Source: Bacillota bacterium
GTDB lineage: Bacteria; Bacillota; Clostridia; Acetivibrionales; DTU013
Assembly: GCA_023439545.1 (NCBI GenBank)
Contig: JAEXNT010000065.1
Coordinates: 1-42,386 of the forward strand
Direction: 5' to 3'
DNA length: 42,386 nt
How positions within the stretch are numbered: position 1 is the first letter of the stretch; each line of letters starts with the position of its first letter. This document shows, in pieces, positions 8,400 to 16,342 of the stretch. The notes under the pieces are model-generated. The model saw only the letters and a list, made by a program, of their open reading frames with translations, searched no databases and had not been told where the DNA came from. The position numbers and the translations under genes are program-made.

Positions 8400-8678
8400 A
8401 TGCAGTCCAATCAAAGCAACAGAATAAAGCATATAGAGAAAATATTCACTTCCTTCGGTAAACTTGGGAAGCTTCCGAAAGCGTTGATCAAATACGGTTG
8501 CCTGACTTTTTTTGTGATTTTCCTAATCGGAACAGTCTTGGTTCTGCTTAATAATACAATACTTCCATATAACTCTTATTTTGATATGGTGTCCAAGGAA
8601 ATCGTCAAAACAAGTTTCATTCTGGCCGCAGAATTCATAATAGGCGGACTCGTAATGGATTACGTAATGGGCAGATGA
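8400..8678 (+). CDS. Small membrane protein of unknown function (92 aa)
   Basis: A plus-strand gene among minus-strand neighbours. It starts at ATG 8400 behind GGGGAAAGGGGCGTGAGG and ends just before a terminator. The product has a basic N-terminus (residues 1-30, KAL and KHIEK repeats) and two membrane segments, about residues 33-53 (YGCLTFFVIFLIGTVLVLLN) and 68-88 (TSFILAAEFIIGGLVMDYVM). The basic N-terminus predicts a cytosolic location for it. I do not recognise a family. The flanking ribosome binding site and terminator support it as a real gene. Confidence 0.65.
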   Translation: MQSNQSNRIKHIEKIFTSFGKLGKLPKALIKYGCLTFFVIFLIGTVLVLLNNTILPYNSYFDMVSKEIVKTSFILAAEFIIGGLVMDYVMGR

Positions 8679-8681
8679 TAC

Positions 8682-8723
8682 AAAACCGGCTGTCAAACAA
8701 TGAAATACCTTCAGCCGGTTTTT
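8682..8723. terminator. Bidirectional terminator between convergent small genes
   Basis: An 11-bp stem, AAAACCGGCTG (8683-8693) with CAGCCGGTTTT (8711-8721), has U-rich ends on both sides. It lies between the convergent genes ending at 8678 (plus) and 8722 (minus) and can serve both. Confidence 0.75.
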
Positions 8724-8907
8724 ACATGCTTTCCAGGAAAAGCGAAAAATCATCCTTGTCGCAATAGAGCAAAACATGTGCGGGAAAGCTGCCGGGTTCA
8801 TTATCCAGGAACTGGAAGCTGATTTTATACTCGTCGCAATAGCCTGTTACCACCTCAAGCTCTTCTTCACTCTCAACAACAACTACCGGATAATAAAATG
8901 TTTCCAT
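8722..8907 (-). CDS. Small acidic hypothetical protein (61 aa)
   Basis: Starts at ATG 8907 after the strong site GGAGGG. The 61-residue product METFYYPVVVVESEEELEVV... is acidic, with alternating hydrophobic residues suggesting a small alpha/beta fold and two cysteines (in GYCDEY and LYCDKD). It has no signal peptide or membrane segment. I do not recognise a family. The good ribosome binding site and the downstream terminator make it a likely gene. Confidence 0.6.
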   Translation of the reverse strand: METFYYPVVVVESEEELEVVTGYCDEYKISFQFLDNEPGSFPAHVLLYCDKDDFSLFLESM

Positions 8908-8978
8908 ATAAGCCCTCCTGTTTGTCCATTAATATAATAGCATAGCGGCAATGCATATGTAAACTGTTTGCAAACCGG

Positions 8979-9794
8979 TTAAAAATCCGATCTGATGCGT
9001 TCCGCCGAAATTATTCTTGTTGTAAGGATCTTTACGGTGTTTTCATCAAACCCTTGCCCGAATCTTACCACCGAATCGATAACCTGAAGTATCTCGCTCT
9101 CCAGCGAGACTATTATGTAATCGATATCCTCCGGTTCAAAGGTCAGACGTGCGGCGGCGGAAGGTTTTTCATAAGCCTGCCGCGTCTGGAGAGTATTGTA
9201 GGTATTTCCCGAAAGGCTCAGCAGATCCGAATTGTCGTTTTCCGTTACATATGGGACCCACCTCCATTCCCTTTCATCGTAAAACCTTTTGGATGCCTGT
9301 TGCCCGTCCTTCTCAACAAAGCCTTCGTAAAGCTTTATCTGCCTGATTACGCTTCTCAGGCATTTCCTGAAAACAGCGGCTTCATCTTTGTCAGCCCGAT
9401 CATCCACGTACCCCAGCAGCCTGCCTATATAACAGGCGGTATCGGACCCGGGATGCATGTACATTACGGGACTTATTCCGTTTTTTATTCCCCATTCCTT
9501 TTTCATTCCAAGTCCATAACTGCCGTAAAAGTCCATGTGACTGCGAAGCTGGGAAATCGGCAGATCGCAGAAGCAAACCATCGGAAAAGCCATTGAAAAT
9601 CCGTCGCCCGAAGCATCGAACAGGTTTGAATAATTCTCCAGGCAAAACCTCGCAGCGAAGCCGTTTTCCAGAGTGCTAACAATATCCTCCATGCTCAGCG
9701 TAAAATGAAAAAGAGCGTTTGAACTTATAACCATGCGGCTTTTCCCAACCCCCGCGTAAGAAGTATTTTCGCTCTTATTATTTTCCTTTTTCAA
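8979..9794 (-). CDS. AbiGi-type abortive-infection antitoxin, without an AbiGii partner
   Basis: A 271-residue soluble protein resembling the AbiGi family (putative antitoxin of the type IV AbiG system). Diagnostic stretches are NALFHFTLSMEDIVSTLENG (residues about 26-45), FPMVCFCDLPISQLRSHMDF and YGSYGLGMKKEWGIKNGISP (about 70-108), then EREWRWVP (about 180) and EDIDYIIV near the C-terminus. AbiGi is normally encoded with the nucleotidyltransferase-like toxin AbiGii; no AbiGii is visible. The gene upstream, 31 bp away on the same strand, instead encodes a GrpB-type nucleotidyltransferase-fold domain fused to an acetyltransferase. Whether those two form a functional pair is speculation. Confidence 0.72.
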   Translation of the reverse strand: MKKENNKSENTSYAGVGKSRMVISSNALFHFTLSMEDIVSTLENGFAARFCLENYSNLFDASGDGFSMAFPMVCFCDLPISQLRSHMDFYGSYGLGMKKEWGIKNGISPVMYMHPGSDTACYIGRLLGYVDDRADKDEAAVFRKCLRSVIRQIKLYEGFVEKDGQQASKRFYDEREWRWVPYVTENDNSDLLSLSGNTYNTLQTRQAYEKPSAAARLTFEPEDIDYIIVSLESEILQVIDSVVRFGQGFDENTVKILTTRIISAERIRSDF

Positions 9795-9825
9795 TAAATA
9801 ATTACCTCGGTCTTTAACACAAGAG

Positions 9826-10812
9826 CTATCCGAGTCTCATATAAATACTTCTTTCCTTGAATCCGAACGACTTCCAGAATCCATATCCGCGATCATTCCA
9901 GAACATAACCTCTATATCGAGCCTGTCGGTATCCAACACAGAAAGCAGCTTTTTCAGGCATGCAGTTCCATAGCCCAGCCGCCTGCAGTCCCTGCATATG
10001 AAGTAATGTCTCAGGTACGGCGGATCCCTTTTGAAGTCGACCAGCGCATAACCCCTGATTTCGTTATGTTCTTTGAAGAGAAAAGCTTTATAACCGTTTC
10101 CAAGAAGACCGGACATCCTTTCCTTCAGCTTTTCAATGCTGAGCCTTACGTCATATTTCTCATCTTCTATCAGCTGTCGGTTCAAATCGGCCAGCAAATC
10201 TAAATCGGCTCCAGTACATTGTTCGATCTCCAGCGGCATGTATTTGCCTTTCATTTCAGCCCGGGCCAATAATGTAATATCCTTTATGAAATCTGATTTT
10301 GCCGCGGTGTAGGCATCCCGGTCGAATTCAAACTTTTCCCTGAGCTGCATTTTAAGCGCTCCATATTCTCTTGCCGTAATGGGATGCTGTATCAGATAGT
10401 CCCTGAAATATAACTCATCCCAGTCTCCGCTGTATCTGACATGCACGTGATATGTCTGTCCCCTGAAACCTTCAGGCGTATATCCCTTCATGAACATCAT
10501 GTGAGGCGGGGGATTACCGGGTTGACAGCTGTATATATAGCCTGCCGACCTCATTCCGGATATAAGCTTATCCGTATCCGTATCATCCCTGATTTCCAGA
10601 AGTACATCGACGGTTGGCTTCGCAAGCAGTCCGGGAACTGATGTACTGCCATAATGGTTCATTCTGAAGATCGACGATCTGCCGACTGCATCTTCCAGTT
10701 TGAGCTTTTCAGCTGCATATGACCTTACCCAGTTCGGATCATGTTCGCATATGATGATTGGAAAGAGTCTCCACAGCTCCTCATTAGTCATGCCTTCCAA
10801 AGATTTTTCCAT
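9826..10812 (-). CDS. GrpB (UPF0157) - GNAT acetyltransferase fusion
   Basis: A 328-residue two-domain protein. Residues about 15-185 are a GrpB/UPF0157 domain, a nucleotidyltransferase-superfamily fold, with HYGSTSVPGLLAKPTVDVLL (residues about 53-72) and the HVRYSGDWDELYFRDYL segment. Residues about 192-328 are a GNAT domain with the acetyl-CoA loop region CRDCRRLGYGTACLKKLL and the closing GYGFWKSFGFKERSIYM. GrpB has no assigned biochemical role; fusion to GNAT is known in Firmicutes. Its start overlaps the end of the LspA-like gene by 29 bp, and the AbiGi-like gene follows 31 bp later, so the three are probably co-transcribed. Substrates are unknown. Confidence 0.82.
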   Translation of the reverse strand: MEKSLEGMTNEELWRLFPIIICEHDPNWVRSYAAEKLKLEDAVGRSSIFRMNHYGSTSVPGLLAKPTVDVLLEIRDDTDTDKLISGMRSAGYIYSCQPGNPPPHMMFMKGYTPEGFRGQTYHVHVRYSGDWDELYFRDYLIQHPITAREYGALKMQLREKFEFDRDAYTAAKSDFIKDITLLARAEMKGKYMPLEIEQCTGADLDLLADLNRQLIEDEKYDVRLSIEKLKERMSGLLGNGYKAFLFKEHNEIRGYALVDFKRDPPYLRHYFICRDCRRLGYGTACLKKLLSVLDTDRLDIEVMFWNDRGYGFWKSFGFKERSIYMRLG

Positions 10813-11422
10813 ACAACCTCACGACGTCCTTTCCCATAAAACCGATAAAATCCTTTACGAACTGCATATCGTCTGTCGTACTTCCGTTTGCCATATTGCC
10901 GTCTGTCGTGCCGCCATTTGCCGTCTTCGGATTTTTGAACGAATATGCCAGTGCATAAACGGCAAAAATCGTTATTCCAATTGTTATATAAAGATCTTTA
11001 GTATCAAATATGAACCAGGAAAAAAGTCCGATGAAATCGAGACTGCCTCCCCAGAATATTTTATCTATTACGGAACATATCGCGCCGGCTAGAATGAAAA
11101 TAAACGAATACTCTACCGGCTGAGGGATTCTGCGAATACTTTCGGCATACCTGTGTCCCCACGCCAGAAGGATAAGGATTATCATATTCGTGATGACATG
11201 CGGAAGAAAGCCTGCATTGGTTCCGAGCAGTAAATTGATCCATGATAGCTTTGTATTGTGCAGCGGCTGAAAATACAACAATCCGCCGACTATATCGAAG
11301 TGCAGCTGAAGAAAGTTATACCGGATTATCAACTTGATCGTCTGGTCCGCAAATATCAGTATCGCAGCCAACAGCCAAATTTCGAAGGTCTTTTTACCCG
11401 ACAAGCTTGAATCCCCTTCCAT
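10784..11422 (-). CDS. Divergent signal peptidase II (LspA)-like membrane protein
   Basis: A 212-residue protein with four predicted membrane segments (about residues 12-30, 70-88, 100-120, 140-165) and a Thr/Asn/Gly-rich cytosolic tail. It follows the LspA layout: ADQTIKL at the first segment, HNTKLSW in place of the usual N-x-G-x-A-F block, AGAICSVIDKIFWGGSLDF holding two Asp at the positions of the catalytic pair, then FDTKDLYITIGI matching the family FNxADxxI block. The Asn normally before the first catalytic Asp is Ser. It is probably a paralogue of the housekeeping enzyme or a specialised prolipoprotein peptidase. It starts 2 bp after the methyltransferase upstream. Confidence 0.75.
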   Translation of the reverse strand: MEGDSSLSGKKTFEIWLLAAILIFADQTIKLIIRYNFLQLHFDIVGGLLYFQPLHNTKLSWINLLLGTNAGFLPHVITNMIILILLAWGHRYAESIRRIPQPVEYSFIFILAGAICSVIDKIFWGGSLDFIGLFSWFIFDTKDLYITIGITIFAVYALAYSFKNPKTANGGTTDGNMANGSTTDDMQFVKDFIGFMGKDVVRLYGKIFGRHD

Positions 11423-11424
11423 GA

Positions 11425-12189
11425 CTATATTTCTCCAGTATAACTGTAGGTTTTGTTCGGCAATAGCAGCTTTCCGCCGCTGCTGTACTTGTCGAACAGC
11501 GATTTCAAGCCTTTTATGAATTCCTCATAGCTCGGATCACTCTCAAGGGGAGCATATGAAGCCGAAAGACTTCCGCCGATATACTCTTCCAGCGTCAGAT
11601 ATCTGTCATAATCGAATACTTTGTGTTCACAGCAGCCATTTTCAAAAAAATCACAGTACTGCTCCGGCTCCTTCCCGCCGCCTCCCGAAAAACCAACGAA
11701 AGACGGACACAATCTTCTCAAAAGCAGATCGTTTTCCTTGATGAATTCATTTTCAGCAGATCTGCTATTCCATACCAATGTTACTTTTCCGTTCTGTCTT
11801 AAAATCCTGCGGAACTCGATTTTGGCCTTTTCCCTGTCGAACCAGTGGAAAGCCTGTGCAACAGTTATAAAATCGACGGAATGTTCAGGCAGCCCTGTGT
11901 TCTCAGCACTGCCGTCCAATGCTGTGAAATTGCCGCACGTCCGGCAATGCTCCAGGCAGGCATCAAGCATATCTTTGTTCGGCTCGACCGCAATTACACT
12001 TCCCGCCTTATCTGCCAGAAGCCGCGTAAGTATGCCTGTCCCGGCGCCTATGTCCGCTATGATGCGCCCCGCCATACCGACCTCATACATAAGGTAGTCG
12101 ATGAAGCCTCCGGGGTATGACGGGCGGTACTTCGCATAGTTAGACGCCTTATTTGTAAACTTGTCCTTGTTATCCATAAATCTCTCCAA
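11425..12189 (-). CDS. Class I SAM-dependent methyltransferase
   Basis: A 254-residue methyltransferase. The SAM-binding motif I IADIGAGTGILTRLLAD is at about residues 43-60, the acidic motif II VIAVEPNKDML follows, then DFITVAQAFHWFD around residues 108-120, typical of the YcgJ/UbiE-like group (Methyltransf_11). The C-terminal 90 residues vary and probably bind the substrate, which cannot be named. The start codon lies 1 bp past the stop of the next methyltransferase upstream, and the downstream gene begins 2 bp later, so this is tightly coupled in an operon. Confidence 0.85.
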   Translation of the reverse strand: MERFMDNKDKFTNKASNYAKYRPSYPGGFIDYLMYEVGMAGRIIADIGAGTGILTRLLADKAGSVIAVEPNKDMLDACLEHCRTCGNFTALDGSAENTGLPEHSVDFITVAQAFHWFDREKAKIEFRRILRQNGKVTLVWNSRSAENEFIKENDLLLRRLCPSFVGFSGGGGKEPEQYCDFFENGCCEHKVFDYDRYLTLEEYIGGSLSASYAPLESDPSYEEFIKGLKSLFDKYSSGGKLLLPNKTYSYTGEI

Positions 12190-12190
12190 A

Positions 12191-12847
12191 CTATTTATTG
12201 CATATAAAAATTGCGGTTTTCTCCCATTTATTCCGGATCTCCACCCTACTGAATCCGGCTTCCTTAAGCACCTTCAGCTGAGTTTCGACGGCAAGGGGTA
12301 TATCGATATGATAAAAACCTCTGTCTATGCCGGCTTCCTGCCGGAGCTTCCTGTTCAGAGAGATGAGTTCTTGCTCCTCTTCCAGTGTTTTTGCCGTATA
12401 ATCGCCTTCTATAAAGCATCCGCCCTTTTTGAGCGAATCATATATCCTCCTGTAAAGAGCAAGCTTCTCTTCAGCTTCAAAATGATGCAAGGAATAAGTG
12501 GTAAGAACACAATCATAGACTTCACACCCGAAAGCCGTCTCCATATAGGAACCGTGGATTAATTCTATTTGACCTGGTCTGTCCGGAAATTTCTCCTTCA
12601 GCAGCTTAAGCATTCCTTCAGACAAGTCAATTGCTGTTACTTCGGCTTTTCCATTGATACGGAACAGCCTTTCAAGCTCGAGACCTGTTCCGCAACCCAG
12701 GTCCAGGATGTTATCGAGCTTGTGGCAGCCCTTCAGGCTGCCTTCTATCTCATCGTAAAATTCGGACAAGCCCAATTCTTCTATCATATGGCTATCGTAA
12801 AAATCCGCCCATGCGTCAAAAAAGCTATCCATTCTTTCAAGTTCCAT
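12191..12847 (-). CDS. Class I SAM-dependent methyltransferase
   Basis: A 218-residue methyltransferase starting behind AAGGAGGGCG. Motif I NILDLGCGTGLELERL is at about residues 44-59, motif II TAIDLSEGMLKLLKEKFP near residue 75, and CVLTTYSLHHFEAEEKLALY near residue 113. These are the hallmarks of small Methyltransf_25/11 enzymes. Its sequence differs from the neighbouring methyltransferase, so this is not a recent duplication. It is the first gene of the five-gene minus-strand run ending in the AbiGi-like gene. The substrate is unknown. Confidence 0.85.
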   Translation of the reverse strand: MELERMDSFFDAWADFYDSHMIEELGLSEFYDEIEGSLKGCHKLDNILDLGCGTGLELERLFRINGKAEVTAIDLSEGMLKLLKEKFPDRPGQIELIHGSYMETAFGCEVYDCVLTTYSLHHFEAEEKLALYRRIYDSLKKGGCFIEGDYTAKTLEEEQELISLNRKLRQEAGIDRGFYHIDIPLAVETQLKVLKEAGFSRVEIRNKWEKTAIFICNK

Positions 12848-12885
12848 TTATAGTTTCGCCCTCCTTTATTTCTGTGGCTTCGTCC

Positions 12886-13590
12886 CTATACCCTTGCATT
12901 CTCCAGCAGTTTAAACCCCTTCGAGTAAGGGCAGACCGCCCGGCATTTGAAACACTTGATCCTCCACTCTCCTCCGTCCTCTTCTCCGAACGCATAATTC
13001 CAGCATTTCATCTGATCCATAAATTTGCTGCCATCCAAAGCCTGCACGGGGCAGTTGGAAATGCACGCGCTGCAGGATTCTTTGCAGGGATTGTATTCCA
13101 TTACGGGATCGGGCTCCAGTGCAGCATTTGTAAGTACAGCGCCAAGCCATACCATATTACCGTATTTCGGCGTTATTAGCAGCGTGTTTTTGCCGATCAC
13201 TCCGAGTCCGGCCAGGTAGGCAGCATTTTTAAGCGATATCAGGCCCACCGTCTTTTTTATTTCATTATCGTAATTGCAGGGTTCGATAGCGCCTGTCGGA
13301 ACCGCAAGCAGATCATGCTCCTCTATAAAATAGGACAATTCCATCGTCTTCATGTCTATTTCGCGGCTGAGTCCGTTCCGCAGTATGGTATAAGGTATCG
13401 TTGATGAAGCCTTCAGTGTACTTCCAAGAAATTTCATAGCGACAACGATAACCGATTTGCATTCCGCAAATACTGCCAGCGGATCTGTTTTGATCCCCAG
13501 ACCCGTGAATCTTTCAACAGGGGCGATGCCGCAAAGGTGGAAGCCCAGTTCTGAAGCCTTTGCTTTTATAATGGCTGAAGTCAGTTTCAT
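12886..13590 (-). CDS. QueG-like double 4Fe-4S binding protein
   Basis: A 234-residue protein resembling the N- and middle parts of epoxyqueuosine reductase, but much shorter than true QueG (about 370). The segment GLGVIGKNTLLITPKYGNMVWLG (split here as positions about 130-152) matches the cobalamin-reductase core. Two cysteine clusters follow: CKESCSACISNCPVQAL (about 170-186) and CWNYAF...IKCFKCRAVCPYSKGF (about 197-226), enough for two 4Fe-4S clusters. It lacks the HEAT-repeat C-terminus of QueG. It probably belongs to the uncharacterised Fe-S family common in clostridia and is unlikely to be the queuosine enzyme, although queA and tgt are in the window. Confidence 0.8.
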   Translation of the reverse strand: MKLTSAIIKAKASELGFHLCGIAPVERFTGLGIKTDPLAVFAECKSVIVVAMKFLGSTLKASSTIPYTILRNGLSREIDMKTMELSYFIEEHDLLAVPTGAIEPCNYDNEIKKTVGLISLKNAAYLAGLGVIGKNTLLITPKYGNMVWLGAVLTNAALEPDPVMEYNPCKESCSACISNCPVQALDGSKFMDQMKCWNYAFGEEDGGEWRIKCFKCRAVCPYSKGFKLLENARV

Positions 13591-13620
13591 ATCAAACCTC
13601 CATATTGTATGTACCGAAAT

Positions 13621-14241
13621 TTATTTTATCCATGCAACAGCTCTTATCGGCGAGCTGTCGGCATTTATCTTTAGAGGGAAGGCCATGACTTTGAATTCTC
13701 CAACATTAAGCAGTCTATCAAGGTTAGTGAGGTTCTCGATGATGCAAATACCGTTTTCGAATAGTGCCCTGTGTACCGGGAAAGGATATCTATCCGGCGA
13801 TGGGAGATCGATCCCCACAGCTTTTATTTTCCTTTCAATGAAAAAACTGCACATTTCATTTGTAACAACCGGATGATCTGAATAATACCTTTCTTCGCCG
13901 TAAAAACTGTCATAGCCGGTGTATAGCAGCACTATGCCGTTTTCCTTTACAATATCCGCATAATTGTCTTTCATACCGATCGTCCGAAGTCCTCTCACAT
14001 CGAGCAGGCAACCCTCCGCCGCAAAGACGTCCAAAGGCAATCCTGATATGTATCCGGCTTCTTTGGACATGTGCATCGGCGAATCCATATGCGTACCGGC
14101 ATGCATGCAGGTCTCCAGCCTGAAATTGTTGTAACGGTCAGTTTCAAAGCAGTTGACACGGTACAGCTTTGTCTCCATGTCTCCCGGGTAAACGGGCATA
14201 TCGTTCATGATCGTCTGCGACAGATCGATCAGCCTCTCCAT
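13621..14241 (-). CDS. Cyclase-family metal-dependent hydrolase (kynurenine formamidase-like)
   Basis: A 206-residue member of the cyclase family (PF04199 type), which includes kynurenine formamidase KynB and isatin hydrolase. The metal-binding signature HAGTHMDSPMH is at about residues 47-57, and the family start IDLSQTIMNDMPVYPGD is at residues 5-21. The later conserved block KAVGIDLPSPD is at about 137-147. No kynurenine-pathway genes are nearby, so the substrate is uncertain. It starts 31 bp upstream of the QueG-like gene's start on the same strand and may be co-transcribed with it. Confidence 0.85.
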   Translation of the reverse strand: MERLIDLSQTIMNDMPVYPGDMETKLYRVNCFETDRYNNFRLETCMHAGTHMDSPMHMSKEAGYISGLPLDVFAAEGCLLDVRGLRTIGMKDNYADIVKENGIVLLYTGYDSFYGEERYYSDHPVVTNEMCSFFIERKIKAVGIDLPSPDRYPFPVHRALFENGICIIENLTNLDRLLNVGEFKVMAFPLKINADSSPIRAVAWIK

Positions 14242-14306
14242 ACTCTACCTCCTTACAAAACTAATTTTAGCCGGTAAGCTTTATACTTCCTTAACGCATG
14301 CTATAC

Positions 14307-14717
14307 TCAAGCTTTGCCGTTTTCCAGTCTGCCGCGCAGTTTCTGGGGTATCTCAAGCTTCGTCTCTGCGCTGAAGTCATAGAATACTATGATATCGCAG
14401 GCCTGTGCGACCAGCTCGCCCATATCGTTCAAGATATCATGTATCAGCCCGAAGCTGGTGTTTTTAACAGCATCGACTTTTGTACATATAGTGACATGCC
14501 CGGGGTAATATAACGGCTTTTTGAACTGGCAGCTGATCGATGCAAGTATCGGTCCCTTTTTCTGCTCGGCCTGCATTTTCATCAGGCCCAGAATGTCAAG
14601 ATAGTTTGCCCTCGCAGACTGGGCGTACTTCATAATCGCCAGGTTGTTTATATGCCCGAACGCATCTATTTCGCTCCAATCGATGCGTATCTCGAGCCTG
14701 CTTGCGTATTGATCCAT
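14307..14717 (-). CDS. Acyl-CoA thioesterase of the 4HBT hotdog family
   Basis: A 136-residue hotdog-fold thioesterase. The signature RIDWSEIDAFGHINNLAIMKYAQSARANYL (two adjoining parts, residues about 11-40) contains the conserved D-x-x-GH-x-N-N of the 4-hydroxybenzoyl-CoA thioesterase/YbgC group, with the catalytic Asp at about residue 18. CQFKKPLYYPGHVTI in the middle is also typical. It would hydrolyse short or medium acyl-CoA esters in the cytosol. Length is normal. It is flanked by 60-70 bp gaps on the minus strand. Confidence 0.87.
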   Translation of the reverse strand: MDQYASRLEIRIDWSEIDAFGHINNLAIMKYAQSARANYLDILGLMKMQAEQKKGPILASISCQFKKPLYYPGHVTICTKVDAVKNTSFGLIHDILNDMGELVAQACDIIVFYDFSAETKLEIPQKLRGRLENGKA

Positions 14718-14789
14718 TTTTAATCGAATGCCCCCTGAAATATCAGCATATTAAGTCTGCGACTGCCCCGCCGCCATTAATTGGACGAC

Positions 14790-15338
14790 TCATACTTTAT
14801 ACGGGTCATCGTCTATCAGATACGCTATGATCTCATCCTTGTGCACATCCGAACGTATCCATTCCCTGATTTCCTTCAGCTTCAAATAATTCTCTTTTCC
14901 GAACCGGGCCTTGTATTTTTCCTCCAGCCTCATCCTGGTCATTTCCTCACGTATGCTATCCTGCCATTCGGAAGTGAAAAATTCGTTTACCCGCAAGTGC
15001 AAGCCCGACGCCACTATCGATTCCCATTCTCCCTTATAAAGCCATATGCCTCCGCAGCTATTGCAATGATCGATCGAAAACGGCAGTCCAGCCGATACCC
15101 TGTGCTTTATCATGATCCTTCCGCAATCAGGGCAAAGGCAGGCCTTTTTAGACTCGCTGCCTTCTTCTTTAATTATGAAATTTCCGATATCGATATTACT
15201 GTGATCGTTATTTTTCCACTCTTCATAATCGGGGTAGCGTATCCAACTACCGCTGCATACCGGACATACAGCTGTTCTCAAGCCATCCTCGAGTTCCTTG
15301 TCCTCCAGTACCGCACTTTTGCATACAGGGCAAAGCAT
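14790..15338 (-). CDS. Protein with two zf-TFIIB-type zinc ribbons
   Basis: A 182-residue soluble protein. The N-terminal ribbon is MLCPVCKSAVL...AVCPVCSGSWI (cysteines at about 3, 6, 25, 28). The second ribbon is LCPDCGRIMI...DHCNSCGGIWLYKGEWE (cysteines at about 69, 72, 92, 95). Both end in the C-x-x-C-G/S-G-x-W pattern of the zf-TFIIB family. The C-terminal 80 residues are charged and helical. Function is unknown; such proteins are thought to bind zinc and possibly nucleic acid. It lies between the thioesterase and the ProC-like gene on the same strand. Confidence 0.75.
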   Translation of the reverse strand: MLCPVCKSAVLEDKELEDGLRTAVCPVCSGSWIRYPDYEEWKNNDHSNIDIGNFIIKEEGSESKKACLCPDCGRIMIKHRVSAGLPFSIDHCNSCGGIWLYKGEWESIVASGLHLRVNEFFTSEWQDSIREEMTRMRLEEKYKARFGKENYLKLKEIREWIRSDVHKDEIIAYLIDDDPYKV

Positions 15339-15391
15339 CAGGTCACCTTCTTCTATAGTTGACGCGCCGTTGACATCGCCGCTGGAAATTC

Positions 15392-16231
15392 TCAGCTGTT
15401 CGCGAACAAGTTATCCGTACATTCCATTACTGCCTTCCGTTTATTCAGCGTAACCTCGAACATCTCACTGAATATTGGCGGCAACCCCGAACCCAGTACT
15501 TTTGCGCCTTCTTCGGTTATTCCGCCTTTTGTGGCAACGCGCCTGACAGTATCCTCGAAGCTCAGCCCGGCCTCATAAAAGAGCTTGGCGGCGCCGTACA
15601 AAGTCGAAACGAGCATTTCTTCTATTTCATTGCCGGTCAGGCCGCTATCATGAAGCTTGGCCGAATCCGACAACTCATTGAAAATCTTTGCCATAAGCCC
15701 CGGCATACAGCTCGTCAGCTCACTGGCAAATCCAATATCAGCCTCGTTTACGATTTTAACCCTGCTTATTTTGTTCAGTATCGTTTCGATGAATTCCTTA
15801 TCAGCTTCTACAATTTCGTTTCCGAAACAAACCAGAGATATCCCGGACAATACCTCGGAGGTAATGCTTGGTATGAGCTTCACCGCTTTTCTCTGCGAAA
15901 GCTTTTCAATATGCGCTAGCTTAACGGCGCCGGACGTCGAAAGGATAATCGAACCCGGTTCGAGGCAGTTTTTGATTTCCAGGATAACATCCTTCATTTC
16001 CGAAGCTTTTACGCACACGAATATGTATCTTGCCTGCCTTGCGGCTTCGGTATTATCTCCGGCTATGACGATATCTCCCCATTGGTTTTTGAGTGCATCC
16101 AGTTTGCTTTTTGTCCGTGACGACACTATTATTTCATCCGGAGTCAGCGCGCCCGACCTGATGAAAGCATTGACTAACATTCTTCCCATACTGCCGTAAC
16201 CTATCAAACCGACCTTTACCACCCGACCCAC
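15392..16231 (-). CDS. Pyrroline-5-carboxylate reductase family protein (ProC/ComER)
   Basis: A 279-residue NAD(P)-binding reductase. The Rossmann motif GLIGYGSMGRMLVNAF is at residues about 8-23, and the C-terminal dimerisation region carries SELTSCMPGLMAKIF and RRVATKGGITEEGAKVL, the proline-reductase signature. ProC makes proline from pyrroline-5-carboxylate. The divergent middle and the lack of proA/B nearby also allow a ComER-type paralogue. Translation probably begins at GTG 16231, 6 nt after AGGA. The 110-bp gap upstream contains short AT-rich near-repeats of TATTTACG and no gene. Confidence 0.8.
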   Translation of the reverse strand: MGRVVKVGLIGYGSMGRMLVNAFIRSGALTPDEIIVSSRTKSKLDALKNQWGDIVIAGDNTEAARQARYIFVCVKASEMKDVILEIKNCLEPGSIILSTSGAVKLAHIEKLSQRKAVKLIPSITSEVLSGISLVCFGNEIVEADKEFIETILNKISRVKIVNEADIGFASELTSCMPGLMAKIFNELSDSAKLHDSGLTGNEIEEMLVSTLYGAAKLFYEAGLSFEDTVRRVATKGGITEEGAKVLGSGLPPIFSEMFEVTLNKRKAVMECTDNLFANS

Positions 16232-16342
16232 CTGCTTTCCTGCCTTACTCCTTATATCCCGTTACCGTCACGTTTTTATTTTCCGTTTGTATTTACGCCT
16301 ATATTTACGTTCATATCGCGTTTATATTTATGCTGTATTCCG

